A DNA stretch of 15,804 nt from Candidatus Saccharimonadota bacterium (GCA_017421685.1 JAFOHW010000061.1:1-15804), one strand, 5' to 3'; positions 1-7,639 are shown, counted from the stretch's first letter. Notes: a model not told the origin generated them from the letters alone. Translations and numbers: made by a program.

Positions 1-35
1 AAAAATACCGAGATACCGGCTTTTAATTCGAATGG

Positions 36-111
36 TGGTGGCGCCGACTGGACTTGAACCAGTGACACAAGGCTCTTCAGGCCTCTGCTCTACCAACTGA
101 GCTACAGCGCC
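36..111 (-). tRNA. tRNA-Phe (GAA)
   Basis: Read on the minus strand the sequence folds as a complete cloverleaf. The 7-bp acceptor stem pairs GGCGCTG with CGGCGCC with one G-U pair. The D arm contains AGTTGGTAGA, the anticodon stem pairs GAGGC with GCCTT around the loop CTGAAGA, and the T arm pairs ACTGG with CCAGT around TTCAAGT. T33 followed by GAA gives a phenylalanine anticodon. Discriminator A is at 39 and CCA is encoded at 36-38. A second CCA follows directly at 33-35, so the gene ends in CCACCA. It is divergent from hisS and has its own extended -10 box. Confidence 0.97.
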
Positions 112-122
112 ACGACTTCTAA

Positions 123-131
123 AGTATATCA
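123..131 (-). promoter_or_regulatory. extended -10 promoter of tRNA-Phe
   Basis: On the minus strand TG-A-TATACT puts the expected start near 116, about 5 nt ahead of the mature tRNA 5' end. The region where a -35 would lie overlaps the hisS -10 box, so the two divergent promoters are interlocked. Confidence 0.65.
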
Positions 132-137
132 CAAATA

Positions 138-146
138 TGTTATAAT
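138..146 (+). promoter_or_regulatory. extended -10 promoter of hisS; leaderless start
   Basis: TG-T-TATAAT, with the hexamer at 141-146, matches the extended -10 consensus perfectly. The expected start is at about 153-154. This coincides with the ATG at 154 and excludes the in-frame ATG at 145, which overlaps the -10 box. Confidence 0.75.
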
Positions 147-153
147 GAAAAGT

Positions 154-1500
154 ATGAAAAATATTAATACTTCGCCAATTTCTGGCACCCAAGAATTACT
201 TCCAGAAAAACAAGCTATTTTTAATAGCCTAAAAACCAAAATAAACGAAGTATACGAATCTCACGGCTTCTTTAATATTGAAGCTCCAATACTCGAACGA
301 ACCGAAGTTTTAAAAGCTAAAGCAGGAAGCGAAACCGAAAAACAAATTTACAATGTTTATAAAACCGCTGAAGAAAAAACCGATTCAACCGAAGCCTTAA
401 GATTTGATCATACAGTTCCTCTCGCGCGATACATTATTGAGCATGAAAATAACTTAGTCTTTCCTCTAAAGGTCAGTCAACTCGGGCTTAATTTCAGAGG
501 AGAACGGGCTCAAAAAGGACGATTCCGCGAATTTTATCAATGCGATATTGATATCTTAGGAAGAAACTCTCTGCCTATATCCTACGACACTGATATAATT
601 TCTACTCTCCTGGACACATACAACTCTTTTGAACTAAAAACCCCAGTCATCGCCCGCATCAATAATCGCAAAATTCTTTCTGGATTAATCGAATTTTTAA
701 ATCTTCAAGAAAAATCTAGTGAAATCTATAGTATAATAGATCACTCCGAAAAAGTTTCTCCAGAAAAAACTAAAAATAGTTTTACAGAAATTGGGCTTTC
801 CGAAAACGACATCAAAAAAATCCTAGCTTTTATTGGCCTTCACGGAGAACGTGCTTTCGTTATAAAAAATCTTAATAGCCTCAACATCAACAATGAGCTT
901 TTCATGTCCGGCGTCTCGGAGCTAGATGCCGTCTTATCCTTACTTGAAGCAACAGGATATACAACCCAAATCTCTGCCGATATGAGAATTGTCCGTGGTC
1001 TTGATTACTATACTGGAACCGTTTTTGAATTTATGCTACCAGAATATAAAGAAATCGGTTCAATCGGTGGAGGAGGCCGTTACGAGAATCTAACCAGCCG
1101 TTTCTCCTCAAATCACTCATTCCCAGGAGTCGGAGGATCTATTGGTCTTACTAGATTATTCTTTGTTCTAGATGAATACGGCCTACTGAGAGATAACCAC
1201 GCTTCTCTTATTGATTATGCGATAATTCCCCTCTCAAATAACGAAATTCCTTATGCTACAAAAATAGCAAAAGCTTTGCAGGATCAAAAATTAAAAACTT
1301 CTTTAATTATGACCGACAAGAAACTTGGTGATAAAATCTCTTATGCAACAAAATTCGCAAAATTCGGCATCATTATCGGAGAAATTGAAGCAAACTCAAA
1401 AACTGCTCGCGTTAAAGATTTTGAAACCGGAGAGGAGAAAGTCGTCGACGCTAAACCGCTACTTACTAATTCTCCTTCAGAAACGCCCCACTCTGTCTAG
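154..1500 (+). CDS. hisS: histidyl-tRNA synthetase
   Basis: Class II aminoacyl-tRNA synthetase that charges tRNA-His with histidine in the cytoplasm. Visible family marks are the N-terminal GTQELLPEKQ segment, the LRFDHTVPLARY histidine-binding segment, motif 2 (FRGERAQKGRFREFYQCDID), the histidine-specific VRGLDYYTG, the motif 3 region with GGGGRYENL and GVGGSIGLTRL, and a C-terminal anticodon-binding domain. The length is about 448 residues, slightly longer than the roughly 420 of E. coli. I chose the ATG at 154 over the one at 145 because 145 lies inside the TATAAT hexamer and would be upstream of the transcription start. The mRNA should be leaderless. The 3' end overlaps the convergent ABC exporter gene by 35 bp. 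Confidence 0.96.
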   Translation: MKNINTSPISGTQELLPEKQAIFNSLKTKINEVYESHGFFNIEAPILERTEVLKAKAGSETEKQIYNVYKTAEEKTDSTEALRFDHTVPLARYIIEHENNLVFPLKVSQLGLNFRGERAQKGRFREFYQCDIDILGRNSLPISYDTDIISTLLDTYNSFELKTPVIARINNRKILSGLIEFLNLQEKSSEIYSIIDHSEKVSPEKTKNSFTEIGLSENDIKKILAFIGLHGERAFVIKNLNSLNINNELFMSGVSELDAVLSLLEATGYTTQISADMRIVRGLDYYTGTVFEFMLPEYKEIGSIGGGGRYENLTSRFSSNHSFPGVGGSIGLTRLFFVLDEYGLLRDNHASLIDYAIIPLSNNEIPYATKIAKALQDQKLKTSLIMTDKKLGDKISYATKFAKFGIIIGEIEANSKTARVKDFETGEEKVVDAKPLLTNSPSETPHSV

Positions 1501-3241
1501 ACCATAATTTTTGATATTCGCCATTTTTCTTCAATAGTTCATGATGGGAACCTTTTTCAACAATCTTTCCTTCATTTAAAACCACAATCTCATCTAACCC
1601 AGCAATTGTAGAAAGTCGATGCGCAACTACAATCGATGTTCGCCCCTTCATTAAATTAGCTAAGGCTCCCTGAATCAAAGCTTCTGATTCCGAATCCAGA
1701 GCCGACGTTGCTTCATCCAAAACCAAAATCGGTGCATCCTTCAAAATCGCTCGTGCTATCGCGATTCTCTGTCTCTGACCGCCAGATAATTTTACTCCTC
1801 TTTCCCCAACCAGAGTATCATATCCGTCCGGAAGTCCACAAATAAATTCATCCGCGTTAGCAAGTTTAGCTGCCCTCAAAACTTCCTTTTTTGTCGCATT
1901 CGGTTTCCCATAAGCAATATTATCAAATACCGAACGATGAAATAAAGAAGCTTCTTGCGGAACATAAGCAATCGCCTCACGTAAACTATTCTGCGTTACA
2001 TCACGAATATCTTTCCCGTCAATATAAATCGCCCCCACCGAAATATCGTCAAATCGAAGCAGTAATTTTGTTAAAGTAGTTTTTCCAGAACCTGAAACAC
2101 CCACTAATCCAACTGAGCGTCCTGCTGGAATTTTTAAATCAAAATCTGAGAACAATTTGTCTTTTTGATCATGATGCCTAAAGTCAATATGACTAAACTC
2201 GACAACCCCATCCTTAACTTTCAAAACAGCATCCGTCTTATCGTTAATAATCAATGGCATATCTAAAATCCCTACCATCTCGCTCGCGTCCCCAAAAGAC
2301 CTATTAATACGTCGAAGTATATGATTGATTAACCAGACATTTGAAAGTAGCGAATTTGATACCGAATACAGAAATACCATGTTAGCAATCGTCAGACCAA
2401 ACAAGTCATGACTCATGACAATTAAAATCAAAAGCAAAGCCATCGTAATCGTATTAACAACATTCATCGATAAATTTCGCCAAAACGAAATCTTCGCAGA
2501 ATCCATCGTCGCAAGACGCGTTCGTTTGGTCGCCCGACCAAACCTAGCCCTCTCATACTTTTCTCTCGCATACGATTTTACCGAAATCTCGTTAGTAATC
2601 GAATCAGCTAGTTGGCCCGTCTGCCTATTCTCAGCATCAGCCAATGCCGAATCATAATGTCTAGTTTTGTAATATGTCACAATCGAAATCACTAAATAAA
2701 CAATCGCATAGACCAATAAAATAATTCCAAATGGCAAACAAACCGCCATCGAAATTCCAACCGAATAAACTAAAGTCAAAAACAGCGGATAAATATCCCA
2801 AATAAACCCAGATTTTAGGCCTATAAACGCATTCGGTAATTTATTCGCGGCCGAAGTCAGCGAACCAGAAAAATGATTATTATGAAAAGTCATTGATTGA
2901 TTTATGACAGCGTCAAAAGCCATCTTACTTAAATATTCCCCGCACTTCGCGTCAGTTAACCAATCTATCCAATCTAAAGCTCGTATAACTACTAAATTAT
3001 TGACTCCCGCCGAAATAATTGTAAAAAGTAAAATCGGCACATAATCGGAAATATTAAAATTTCCTCCCGAAAGTTTGCCGATTATCTCGGAAGTCCCAAA
3101 TGGCACAATTACATTAGAAATCAAAATCCAAATCGGAACTAACAACAACATTAAAATTGTGCTAATTTTATATCGCCATAACGCTTTCCAAAAATAATAT
3201 AACGTTCTTCTTATCCGAACTGGTTTCTTCTCTTTTTTCAT
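1466..3241 (-). CDS. ABC exporter, fused membrane and ATPase domains (MdlB/MsbA type)
   Basis: Half-transporter of the type IV (ABCB-like) exporter fold, expected to work as a dimer in the cytoplasmic membrane. The substrate cannot be read from the sequence. Residues 1-330 hold about six membrane segments. The ATPase domain follows, with Walker A GVSGSGKTT (381-389), Q-loop Q429, signature LSGGQ (485-489), Walker B ILVLDE (505-510) with catalytic E510, D-loop SALD and H-loop H541. All ATPase residues are intact, so it should be active. The 591 residues are normal for the family. The start is set by TGC-TATAAT followed by 6 nt and then ATG, a leaderless start. It diverges from glyS over 14 bp and converges on hisS with a 35-bp overlap. 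Confidence 0.95.
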   Translation of the reverse strand: MKKEKKPVRIRRTLYYFWKALWRYKISTILMLLLVPIWILISNVIVPFGTSEIIGKLSGGNFNISDYVPILLFTIISAGVNNLVVIRALDWIDWLTDAKCGEYLSKMAFDAVINQSMTFHNNHFSGSLTSAANKLPNAFIGLKSGFIWDIYPLFLTLVYSVGISMAVCLPFGIILLVYAIVYLVISIVTYYKTRHYDSALADAENRQTGQLADSITNEISVKSYAREKYERARFGRATKRTRLATMDSAKISFWRNLSMNVVNTITMALLLILIVMSHDLFGLTIANMVFLYSVSNSLLSNVWLINHILRRINRSFGDASEMVGILDMPLIINDKTDAVLKVKDGVVEFSHIDFRHHDQKDKLFSDFDLKIPAGRSVGLVGVSGSGKTTLTKLLLRFDDISVGAIYIDGKDIRDVTQNSLREAIAYVPQEASLFHRSVFDNIAYGKPNATKKEVLRAAKLANADEFICGLPDGYDTLVGERGVKLSGGQRQRIAIARAILKDAPILVLDEATSALDSESEALIQGALANLMKGRTSIVVAHRLSTIAGLDEIVVLNEGKIVEKGSHHELLKKNGEYQKLWSRQSGAFLKEN

Positions 3242-3249
3242 GGTACAAT
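3241..3249 (+). promoter_or_regulatory. extended -10 promoter of glyS; leaderless start
   Basis: TG-G-TACAAT (hexamer 3244-3249) is followed by 6 nt and then the ATG at 3256, so the A of ATG is the expected +1. It overlaps the opposing ABC exporter promoter by two bases and abuts that gene's start codon. Confidence 0.75.
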
Positions 3250-3256
3250 TATAGCA
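3248..3256 (-). promoter_or_regulatory. extended -10 promoter of the ABC exporter; leaderless start
   Basis: On the minus strand TG-C-TATAAT (hexamer 3253-3248) is followed by TGTACC and then the ATG at 3241. The spacing is the same as in the opposing glyS promoter. Confidence 0.78.
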
Positions 3257-4599
3257 TGAAAAGATTAGAAGACATCGTAAGCTTATGTAAACGTCGTGGT
3301 TTCATTTTTCAAGGTAGCGAAGTCTACGGTGGCATGGCTGGAACTTGGGACTATGGCCCCCTCGGCGACATTTTAAAAAGAAAACTCATGAATGAATGGT
3401 GGAATTATTTCGTTGAAAAACGTGACGATATCTACGGCATCGATTCCGCAATTCTTATGAACCCAAAGACTTGGGAAGCTTCTGGACATACCACAACATT
3501 TTCCGACCCGCTAGTTGAATGTAAAGAATGCAAAAGTCGTTTCCGCGCCGATAAGATAGCCGACGGAATTAGTGAATCCGTAACGACCGAGGAATTTCTA
3601 AAAACTCATACAAAATGTCCAGTTTGCGGAAAAGAAAACTGGGGACCAATTCGAAAATTCAATATGATGTTTTCAACTCGCGTCGGAGCAGTCCTTCCAG
3701 ACGATGACGCCGAAATGACCAAAAATACAACTACTTATCTTCGTCCAGAAACCGCCCAAGGAATCTTCTCGAATTATAAGAACATCATAGATACGATATA
3801 CCCCGACATTCCTTTCGGTATAGCCCAACAAGGAAAAGCTTTTCGAAACGAAATATCGCCCCGTGATTTCATTTTACGCGATCGCGAATGTACCCAAATG
3901 GAAATAGAATACTTCATAAAACCCGAAACCTGGGAAGAAGAATTCGAGAAAATTCGCCTACTCCAACACGACTTTCTCGAAAATATTATAAAACTAAATC
4001 CCGAAGATATAACCGAATACGAGGTTCCCGAAAATGATCGCGCCCATTACTCTAAACGAACTATTGACTTTATGTTCAATTATCCTAACGGCGAAGAAGA
4101 ACTCATGGGCCTAGCTTACCGAACCGATTTTGATTTAAGAAACATCGAAAAAGCTTCCGGAAAATCTATGGAATATCGCGACAAAAAAACCGGCGATAAC
4201 TTCGTTCCTCACATCATCGAACCCTCAATCGGTGTTGAACGACTATTTCTCGCTGTTCTTTCGACCGCTTATACCGAAGATGAAATAAACGGCGAAAAAA
4301 GAATTGTTCTAAAACTCCCAGAAAATTTAGCGCCTTATCGCTTCTGTGTTTCTCCGCTTCTTAAAAATAAACCAGAACTAGTCGAAAAAGCTAAAGAAGT
4401 CTACGAAAAACTTCGAGAGAAATATGTCAATGTGACTTGGGACGACTCCGGCAATATTGGAAAACGCTATCGCAAACAAGACGAAATTGGAACCTTCGAA
4501 TGTGTTGTTATCGATTTTGACACTTTAGAAGACAATACCGTAACCATCCGAAACCGCGACACGACAAAACAAACTCGCGTTAAAATCGAAGAATTATAA
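3256..4599 (+). CDS. glyS: glycyl-tRNA synthetase, single-chain (alpha2) type
   Basis: Class II synthetase that attaches glycine to tRNA-Gly. It is the homodimeric archaeal/eukaryal-like form, not the two-subunit glyQ/glyS enzyme of E. coli. Seen in order are the N-terminal GGMAGTWDYGPLG, a zinc-knuckle pair C89-x2-C92 and C121-x2-C124, motif 2 (KAFRNEISPRDFILRDREC), motif 3 (GVERLFLAVL) and a C-terminal anticodon domain ending in IRNRDTTKQTRVKIEEL. At 447 residues it is typical of the short bacterial form. Calling it glyS follows common database usage for the alpha2 enzyme (also called glyQS). The start is leaderless from TGG-TACAAT, and a hairpin terminator lies directly after the stop. Confidence 0.96.
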   Translation: MKRLEDIVSLCKRRGFIFQGSEVYGGMAGTWDYGPLGDILKRKLMNEWWNYFVEKRDDIYGIDSAILMNPKTWEASGHTTTFSDPLVECKECKSRFRADKIADGISESVTTEEFLKTHTKCPVCGKENWGPIRKFNMMFSTRVGAVLPDDDAEMTKNTTTYLRPETAQGIFSNYKNIIDTIYPDIPFGIAQQGKAFRNEISPRDFILRDRECTQMEIEYFIKPETWEEEFEKIRLLQHDFLENIIKLNPEDITEYEVPENDRAHYSKRTIDFMFNYPNGEEELMGLAYRTDFDLRNIEKASGKSMEYRDKKTGDNFVPHIIEPSIGVERLFLAVLSTAYTEDEINGEKRIVLKLPENLAPYRFCVSPLLKNKPELVEKAKEVYEKLREKYVNVTWDDSGNIGKRYRKQDEIGTFECVVIDFDTLEDNTVTIRNRDTTKQTRVKIEEL

Positions 4600-4625
4600 G
4601 GTTATGTTTTTAAAACATAACCTTT
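4598..4625 (+). terminator. hairpin terminator after glyS
   Basis: A 13-bp perfect inverted repeat (4598-4610 with 4612-4624, AAGGTTATGTTTT type) begins in the glyS stop codon. It can form a GGTTATG/CATAACC stem with an AT loop, followed by TTTAATTT. The stem is AT-rich and the T-run is short, so termination may be inefficient. Confidence 0.55.
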
Positions 4626-4665
4626 AATTTCAAAAACATAATCTCTAGATTTTTAAACATAAACA

Positions 4666-4674
4666 TGTTATGAT
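4666..4674 (+). promoter_or_regulatory. extended -10 promoter of the 4699 gene
   Basis: TG-T-TATGAT (hexamer 4669-4674) gives a start near 4681 and an 18-nt leader. The leader carries AGGAG at 4687-4691, 7 nt from the ATG. This is the leadered, Shine-Dalgarno class. Confidence 0.65.
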
Positions 4675-4698
4675 AAGCTCATAAATAGGAGATATATT

Positions 4699-5208
4699 AT
4701 GGCTAAAAAAACCAAAGACAACAAAAAACTCATTATCGGTATCTGTTCCGCAGTAGCCGTAATAGTCGTTGTAGTTGTAGCAATAATTCTTGCAACTCGT
4801 GGCACTAATCTGGATGATTCATATTTTGTTTCTGACGGAACTAAATATGTCTTAACCGTCGAATCAGATGAACTTGATTTTAGCGAGGACGAAGCTGAAT
4901 ATACCCCAATAAAAACCCATATTGTTTATACCTATTCCGGAGACGAAATTACTGGAATGAAAACCTATGCTGAATATTCTAGCCCCGAATCCGCTAAAGC
5001 TGCCTTCGAGGCTCTAAAGTCTGCTGGCGAAGAAACGGAAGGTGCAGAAGTCAACGGAAAATATATCGTCATGACTAATACTCCCGACCAATACGAAGGC
5101 ATGACCTCAGCCGACGTAAAACAACAAGTCGAAGTTATGGAAATGTTAAAAAACATGAACCTCGACAATAACAAAACCGAATCCACCACAGAAACCGAAA
5201 CTGAATAA
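4699..5208 (+). CDS. small membrane-anchored extracytoplasmic protein, unknown function
   Basis: No family is recognised. The 169-residue protein has a lysine-rich cytoplasmic N-terminus (MAKKTKDNKK), one strongly hydrophobic helix at about residues 11-33, and a mainly acidic extracytoplasmic part of about 110 residues with alternating strand and helix character. It ends in a low-complexity Thr/Glu tail (TESTTETETE). There is no lipobox; the single cysteine lies inside the membrane helix. The topology suggests a surface-exposed anchored domain. The start is well supported by AGGAG with a 7-nt spacer, and the gene is monocistronic, between the glyS terminator and a strong bidirectional terminator. 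Confidence 0.85.
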   Translation: MAKKTKDNKKLIIGICSAVAVIVVVVVAIILATRGTNLDDSYFVSDGTKYVLTVESDELDFSEDEAEYTPIKTHIVYTYSGDEITGMKTYAEYSSPESAKAAFEALKSAGEETEGAEVNGKYIVMTNTPDQYEGMTSADVKQQVEVMEMLKNMNLDNNKTESTTETETE

Positions 5209-5210
5209 TT

Positions 5211-5246
5211 AAAATACCTCCGGACCAAACCTGGAGGTATTTTTTT
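5211..5246. terminator. bidirectional intrinsic terminator
   Basis: AAAATACCTCC (5211-5221) pairs with GGAGGTATTTT (5233-5243) as an 11-bp stem that can be extended by an inner GG/CC. A T-run continues to 5246 on the plus strand and a matching T-run lies on the minus strand. It sits between the convergent 4699 gene and ppa and can serve both. Confidence 0.88.
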
Positions 5247-5255
5247 AAGCCAAAA

Positions 5256-5900
5256 TTATTTTTTTCCAGCTTCCTTAATCATCTTTTTTGCTTCACTTAT
5301 CTTATCCGAAATTACGCTTTTCGCATCACCAACAGCTTCTTTTACGTTTTCTTTTATCCTGATTTCAGGATGCTTCTCAGCATAACGCTCAATCGAATCC
5401 TTAATCACTTTTTTCGCCGACTCTAAACCTTCAAAAGCCTTGACCTCAGTCGTCCCCGCCTTCTTTAAATCTTTATAATGATTGAAATGATATTCAATCT
5501 GCTTTAATGTTTGCGCTGGCAAATCTTCTAATTTTTCATAAGCATCACCGTTGTTCCTATCATCCGCCGGAACACAGATGATTTTATCATCGACCTCTCC
5601 TCCATCAACAAATTTCATTACGCCTAAAATTTTTGCCTTCATCCAAACCCCAGTCGTAAGAGGCTGTTCCGTAATCATCAATACATCCAATTCGTCGCCG
5701 TCTTCGTCCAAAGTTTGCGGGATAAACCCATAATTACAAGGTTTCGCAAAAGCCATTGGCTCAACTCTATCTAGCATAAAGCAAGCATGCTCGCGATCCC
5801 ATTCAATCTTGTGGTTTGAGCCAGTTGGAATCTCAATCACAACATTAAGCTCACCTTTCTCATAATCACCAGGCGTTAAAACCTTATTAAAATCTGCCAT
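5256..5900 (-). CDS. ppa: inorganic pyrophosphatase (family I) with C-terminal helical tail
   Basis: Soluble Mg2+-dependent enzyme that hydrolyses pyrophosphate released by synthetases, polymerases and other ligases. The family signature DGDELDV (residues 67-73, metal-binding D67, D69 and D72) is intact. So are the preceding NYGFIPQT segment and the later DDKIICVPADD segment. The conserved domain ends near ESAKKVIKDSIERY. The protein then continues about 40 residues into a charged, probably amphipathic helix rich in Lys, Glu and Ala, giving 214 residues against about 176 for E. coli PPase. The start has AAAGGAG 5 nt upstream and a perfect extended -10, giving a leader of about 16 nt. Confidence 0.95.
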   Translation of the reverse strand: MADFNKVLTPGDYEKGELNVVIEIPTGSNHKIEWDREHACFMLDRVEPMAFAKPCNYGFIPQTLDEDGDELDVLMITEQPLTTGVWMKAKILGVMKFVDGGEVDDKIICVPADDRNNGDAYEKLEDLPAQTLKQIEYHFNHYKDLKKAGTTEVKAFEGLESAKKVIKDSIERYAEKHPEIRIKENVKEAVGDAKSVISDKISEAKKMIKEAGKK

Positions 5901-5922
5901 AATATCTCCTTTCTGTCCCTAA

Positions 5923-5931
5923 ATTATACCA
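5923..5931 (-). promoter_or_regulatory. extended -10 promoter of ppa
   Basis: TG-G-TATAAT (hexamer 5928-5923) gives a start near 5916 and a leader of about 16 nt containing AAAGGAG. It begins 4 nt after the recO stop codon. Confidence 0.78.
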
Positions 5932-5935
5932 TATT

Positions 5936-6625
5936 TTATAAACTTGTCGCAATCTTAATTAAGCTAAGTACTCTCAAAAAAATTTTCTCGTTCGCCTTAA
6001 CCTTATTGACAACTCCTAAACTAGTCGAGGCCATCATCCTAAGTAGCTTGATCTCATTCTCTCCATATTCTCCCCTAGTATCCTCAATAAAACCTCCCGC
6101 AAGTCCATCCCAGCCATATTTCAATTCTGCCAACAATTTTCTGCCCATTACATCCCGATATAAATTAACTTCTTCGCCCATCGCCCTTGAAACGTTTAAA
6201 GAAAACCAACCATAAACTAATTCCTCGTCCATACCCGAATTAAGCCCTTTGAGACATTGCTGAACAATTTTAAAATATTCCGGGCTATCAGAATTCTCCG
6301 AAACTAAACTAATCTTCTTTAAAATTAAACTTGCCTTTTCTAATCTATTAAAATCTTTCAATATTTCACCATAATGTTCAACCATTTTTGCTCCAGTAAT
6401 AATCCCAAATTCGCTTCTCCCTTGGTGAATATTAAAATCCGTCAAGGTAAACATCTCGATACTCCCCGCAAGCTTCGATTTCTCTTTTCGAACCCCCTTT
6501 GCAATCGCCGAAAGTTTCCCATTCGACGTTATTAAATTCAAAATTCTATCCGCCTCGCCATAGTTTGTTCGCCGAAGCACATACCCTAACGTTCTAATAT
6601 CATTTCCCGCCATATCGTTCCGCAT
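5936..6625 (-). CDS. recO: DNA repair protein RecO
   Basis: Recombination mediator that loads RecA onto SSB-coated single-stranded DNA together with RecR. The N-terminal OB-fold is recognisable from TLGYVLRRTNYGEADRI, LSAIAKGVRKEKSKLAGS and the following LTDFNIHQG segment. The C-terminal half is helical and lacks the zinc-binding cysteines present in many RecO proteins. At 229 residues it is close to the usual 240. The gene is third in an operon and overlaps the receiver gene by 26 nt if the ATG at 6625 is used, or by 14 nt with the in-frame ATG at 6613. No clear Shine-Dalgarno separates these options, so translational coupling is likely. Confidence 0.85.
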   Translation of the reverse strand: MRNDMAGNDIRTLGYVLRRTNYGEADRILNLITSNGKLSAIAKGVRKEKSKLAGSIEMFTLTDFNIHQGRSEFGIITGAKMVEHYGEILKDFNRLEKASLILKKISLVSENSDSPEYFKIVQQCLKGLNSGMDEELVYGWFSLNVSRAMGEEVNLYRDVMGRKLLAELKYGWDGLAGGFIEDTRGEYGENEIKLLRMMASTSLGVVNKVKANEKIFLRVLSLIKIATSL

Positions 6626-6953
6626 ATTCTTTTATATCTTCTGGCCTCATCGTTTCCTTATTTAAAAACCCGACGACGCCATATTCAGATAAATCTTTTT
6701 CTGAAAAATCTAACGACGAAACCACGACAATCGGAATTTTTGCCGTATCCGTATACGAAACCAACTCATTCAAAAACGTAAAACCATCCGGTCCATCTAA
6801 TAAAATATCTAAAAAAATTAAATCTGGGACATTCCCCTCAGAAATATAGGACATCGTTTCAATCGCATTTGGAAAAATCTTAAATTCTCTAATTCCTAGA
6901 GAACGACCCATGCTCTCCGCCATTATTTCATCGTCATCAACAATAAAAATCAT
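6600..6953 (-). CDS. stand-alone response-regulator receiver domain
   Basis: CheY-like receiver of 117 residues with no output domain. The acidic pocket D6-D7-D8, phospho-acceptor D49 (in DLIFLDILL), switch Ser79/Ser80 (VVVSS) and conserved K99 are all present, so phosphorylation should be possible. Its start overlaps the kinase stop as ATGA (4 nt), and its end overlaps recO. It is the likely partner of the kinase immediately upstream. With no DNA-binding domain it should act through protein contacts or as a phosphate shuttle. The target is not evident from the sequence. Confidence 0.92.
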   Translation of the reverse strand: MIFIVDDDEIMAESMGRSLGIREFKIFPNAIETMSYISEGNVPDLIFLDILLDGPDGFTFLNELVSYTDTAKIPIVVVSSLDFSEKDLSEYGVVGFLNKETMRPEDIKEYAERYGGK

Positions 6954-7633
6954 ACAAATAAACTCGCTTGTTTCGAAATTGGCAATTCAACATAAAAACT
7001 CGTTCCGTCACGATGACGAATTGCTCCAACATTCGCATTCATATATCGAGAAAACCGCGACGCGATATAAAGCCCGAGTCCAGACGACCCCGGTCGCATT
7101 GCGATAGAAGTAGGTTTTTTTATCCATCCTCTTTTCATTTCTCTCCAAACATCCATCGGTAATGTCGGACCATAATCTCGAATTAAAATTTTAATCCTAT
7201 CTTTAGCCTCGCGCACAATTAACTCCGCTCTCGTCCCTTCGCCAGAGTAATGTATCGCATTTAATAAAAAGTTATAAACAACACTATATAATAAATCCCG
7301 ATTCGCTGTAACTAGCCTCGCTCTATTCATATATTTAATATACAAGTCTCGTCGATTATATTTAAACAAATAGTCCAACTCTCTCGAAACCGCATCGCAA
7401 ACCTCCCTAACCGAAACTGGCGCCATTTCAAATAATCCATCTTCAAGACGTTTAACTTTAATCAAATCATTTACTTGCTTTAAAGCTCGTTCCGAAACAC
7501 TAACCATCTCAGAACGAATATGCTCTCCATGCTCATCCATTTCGTCAAATGATAAAGCGAGTTGTCTCAATACCGACAAAGGCGCTTTTAACTCATGCGC
7601 AACAACCAAAATACCATCTACCTCACTCTCCAT
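6950..7633 (-). CDS. soluble histidine kinase lacking a sensor domain
   Basis: Two-component kinase core of 227 residues without membrane segments or input domain. The H-box is VVAHELKAPLSV with phospho-acceptor H13, only 12 residues from the start. The N-box is NFLLNAIHYS (121-130). G1 is D153-Y-G-P, missing the second glycine of DxGxG, and G2 is GSSGLGL (182-188). The short N-terminus is not an annotation error: TGC-TATAAT lies 6 nt before this ATG and the preceding gene's stop is only 17 bp away. The stop TGA overlaps the receiver ATG. Signal input must come from a partner protein or an internal cue. Confidence 0.92.
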   Translation of the reverse strand: MESEVDGILVVAHELKAPLSVLRQLALSFDEMDEHGEHIRSEMVSVSERALKQVNDLIKVKRLEDGLFEMAPVSVREVCDAVSRELDYLFKYNRRDLYIKYMNRARLVTANRDLLYSVVYNFLLNAIHYSGEGTRAELIVREAKDRIKILIRDYGPTLPMDVWREMKRGWIKKPTSIAMRPGSSGLGLYIASRFSRYMNANVGAIRHRDGTSFYVELPISKQASLFV

Positions 7634-7639
7634 GCCCTA

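Noticed and set aside
145-153. Upstream in-frame ATG at 145 as the hisS start
   Set aside because: It overlaps the TATAAT hexamer (141-146) and lies upstream of the expected transcription start; the ATG at 154 fits.
2524-2543. 8-bp perfect palindrome GTTTGGTC/GACCAAAC in the ABC exporter gene as another inserted element
   Set aside because: It is isolated, with no outer stem or composition change, and the encoded residues fit the normal intracellular loop of the family.
5356-5371. Small hairpin ATCCTG/CAGGAT in ppa
   Set aside because: It has only 6 bp, at the boundary of the extension but not covering it; expected by chance.
6950-6953. Possible UGA recoding, as in Gracilibacteria/SR1
   Set aside because: TGA ends the kinase and receiver genes exactly at expected lengths with operon overlaps, so it is a stop here.
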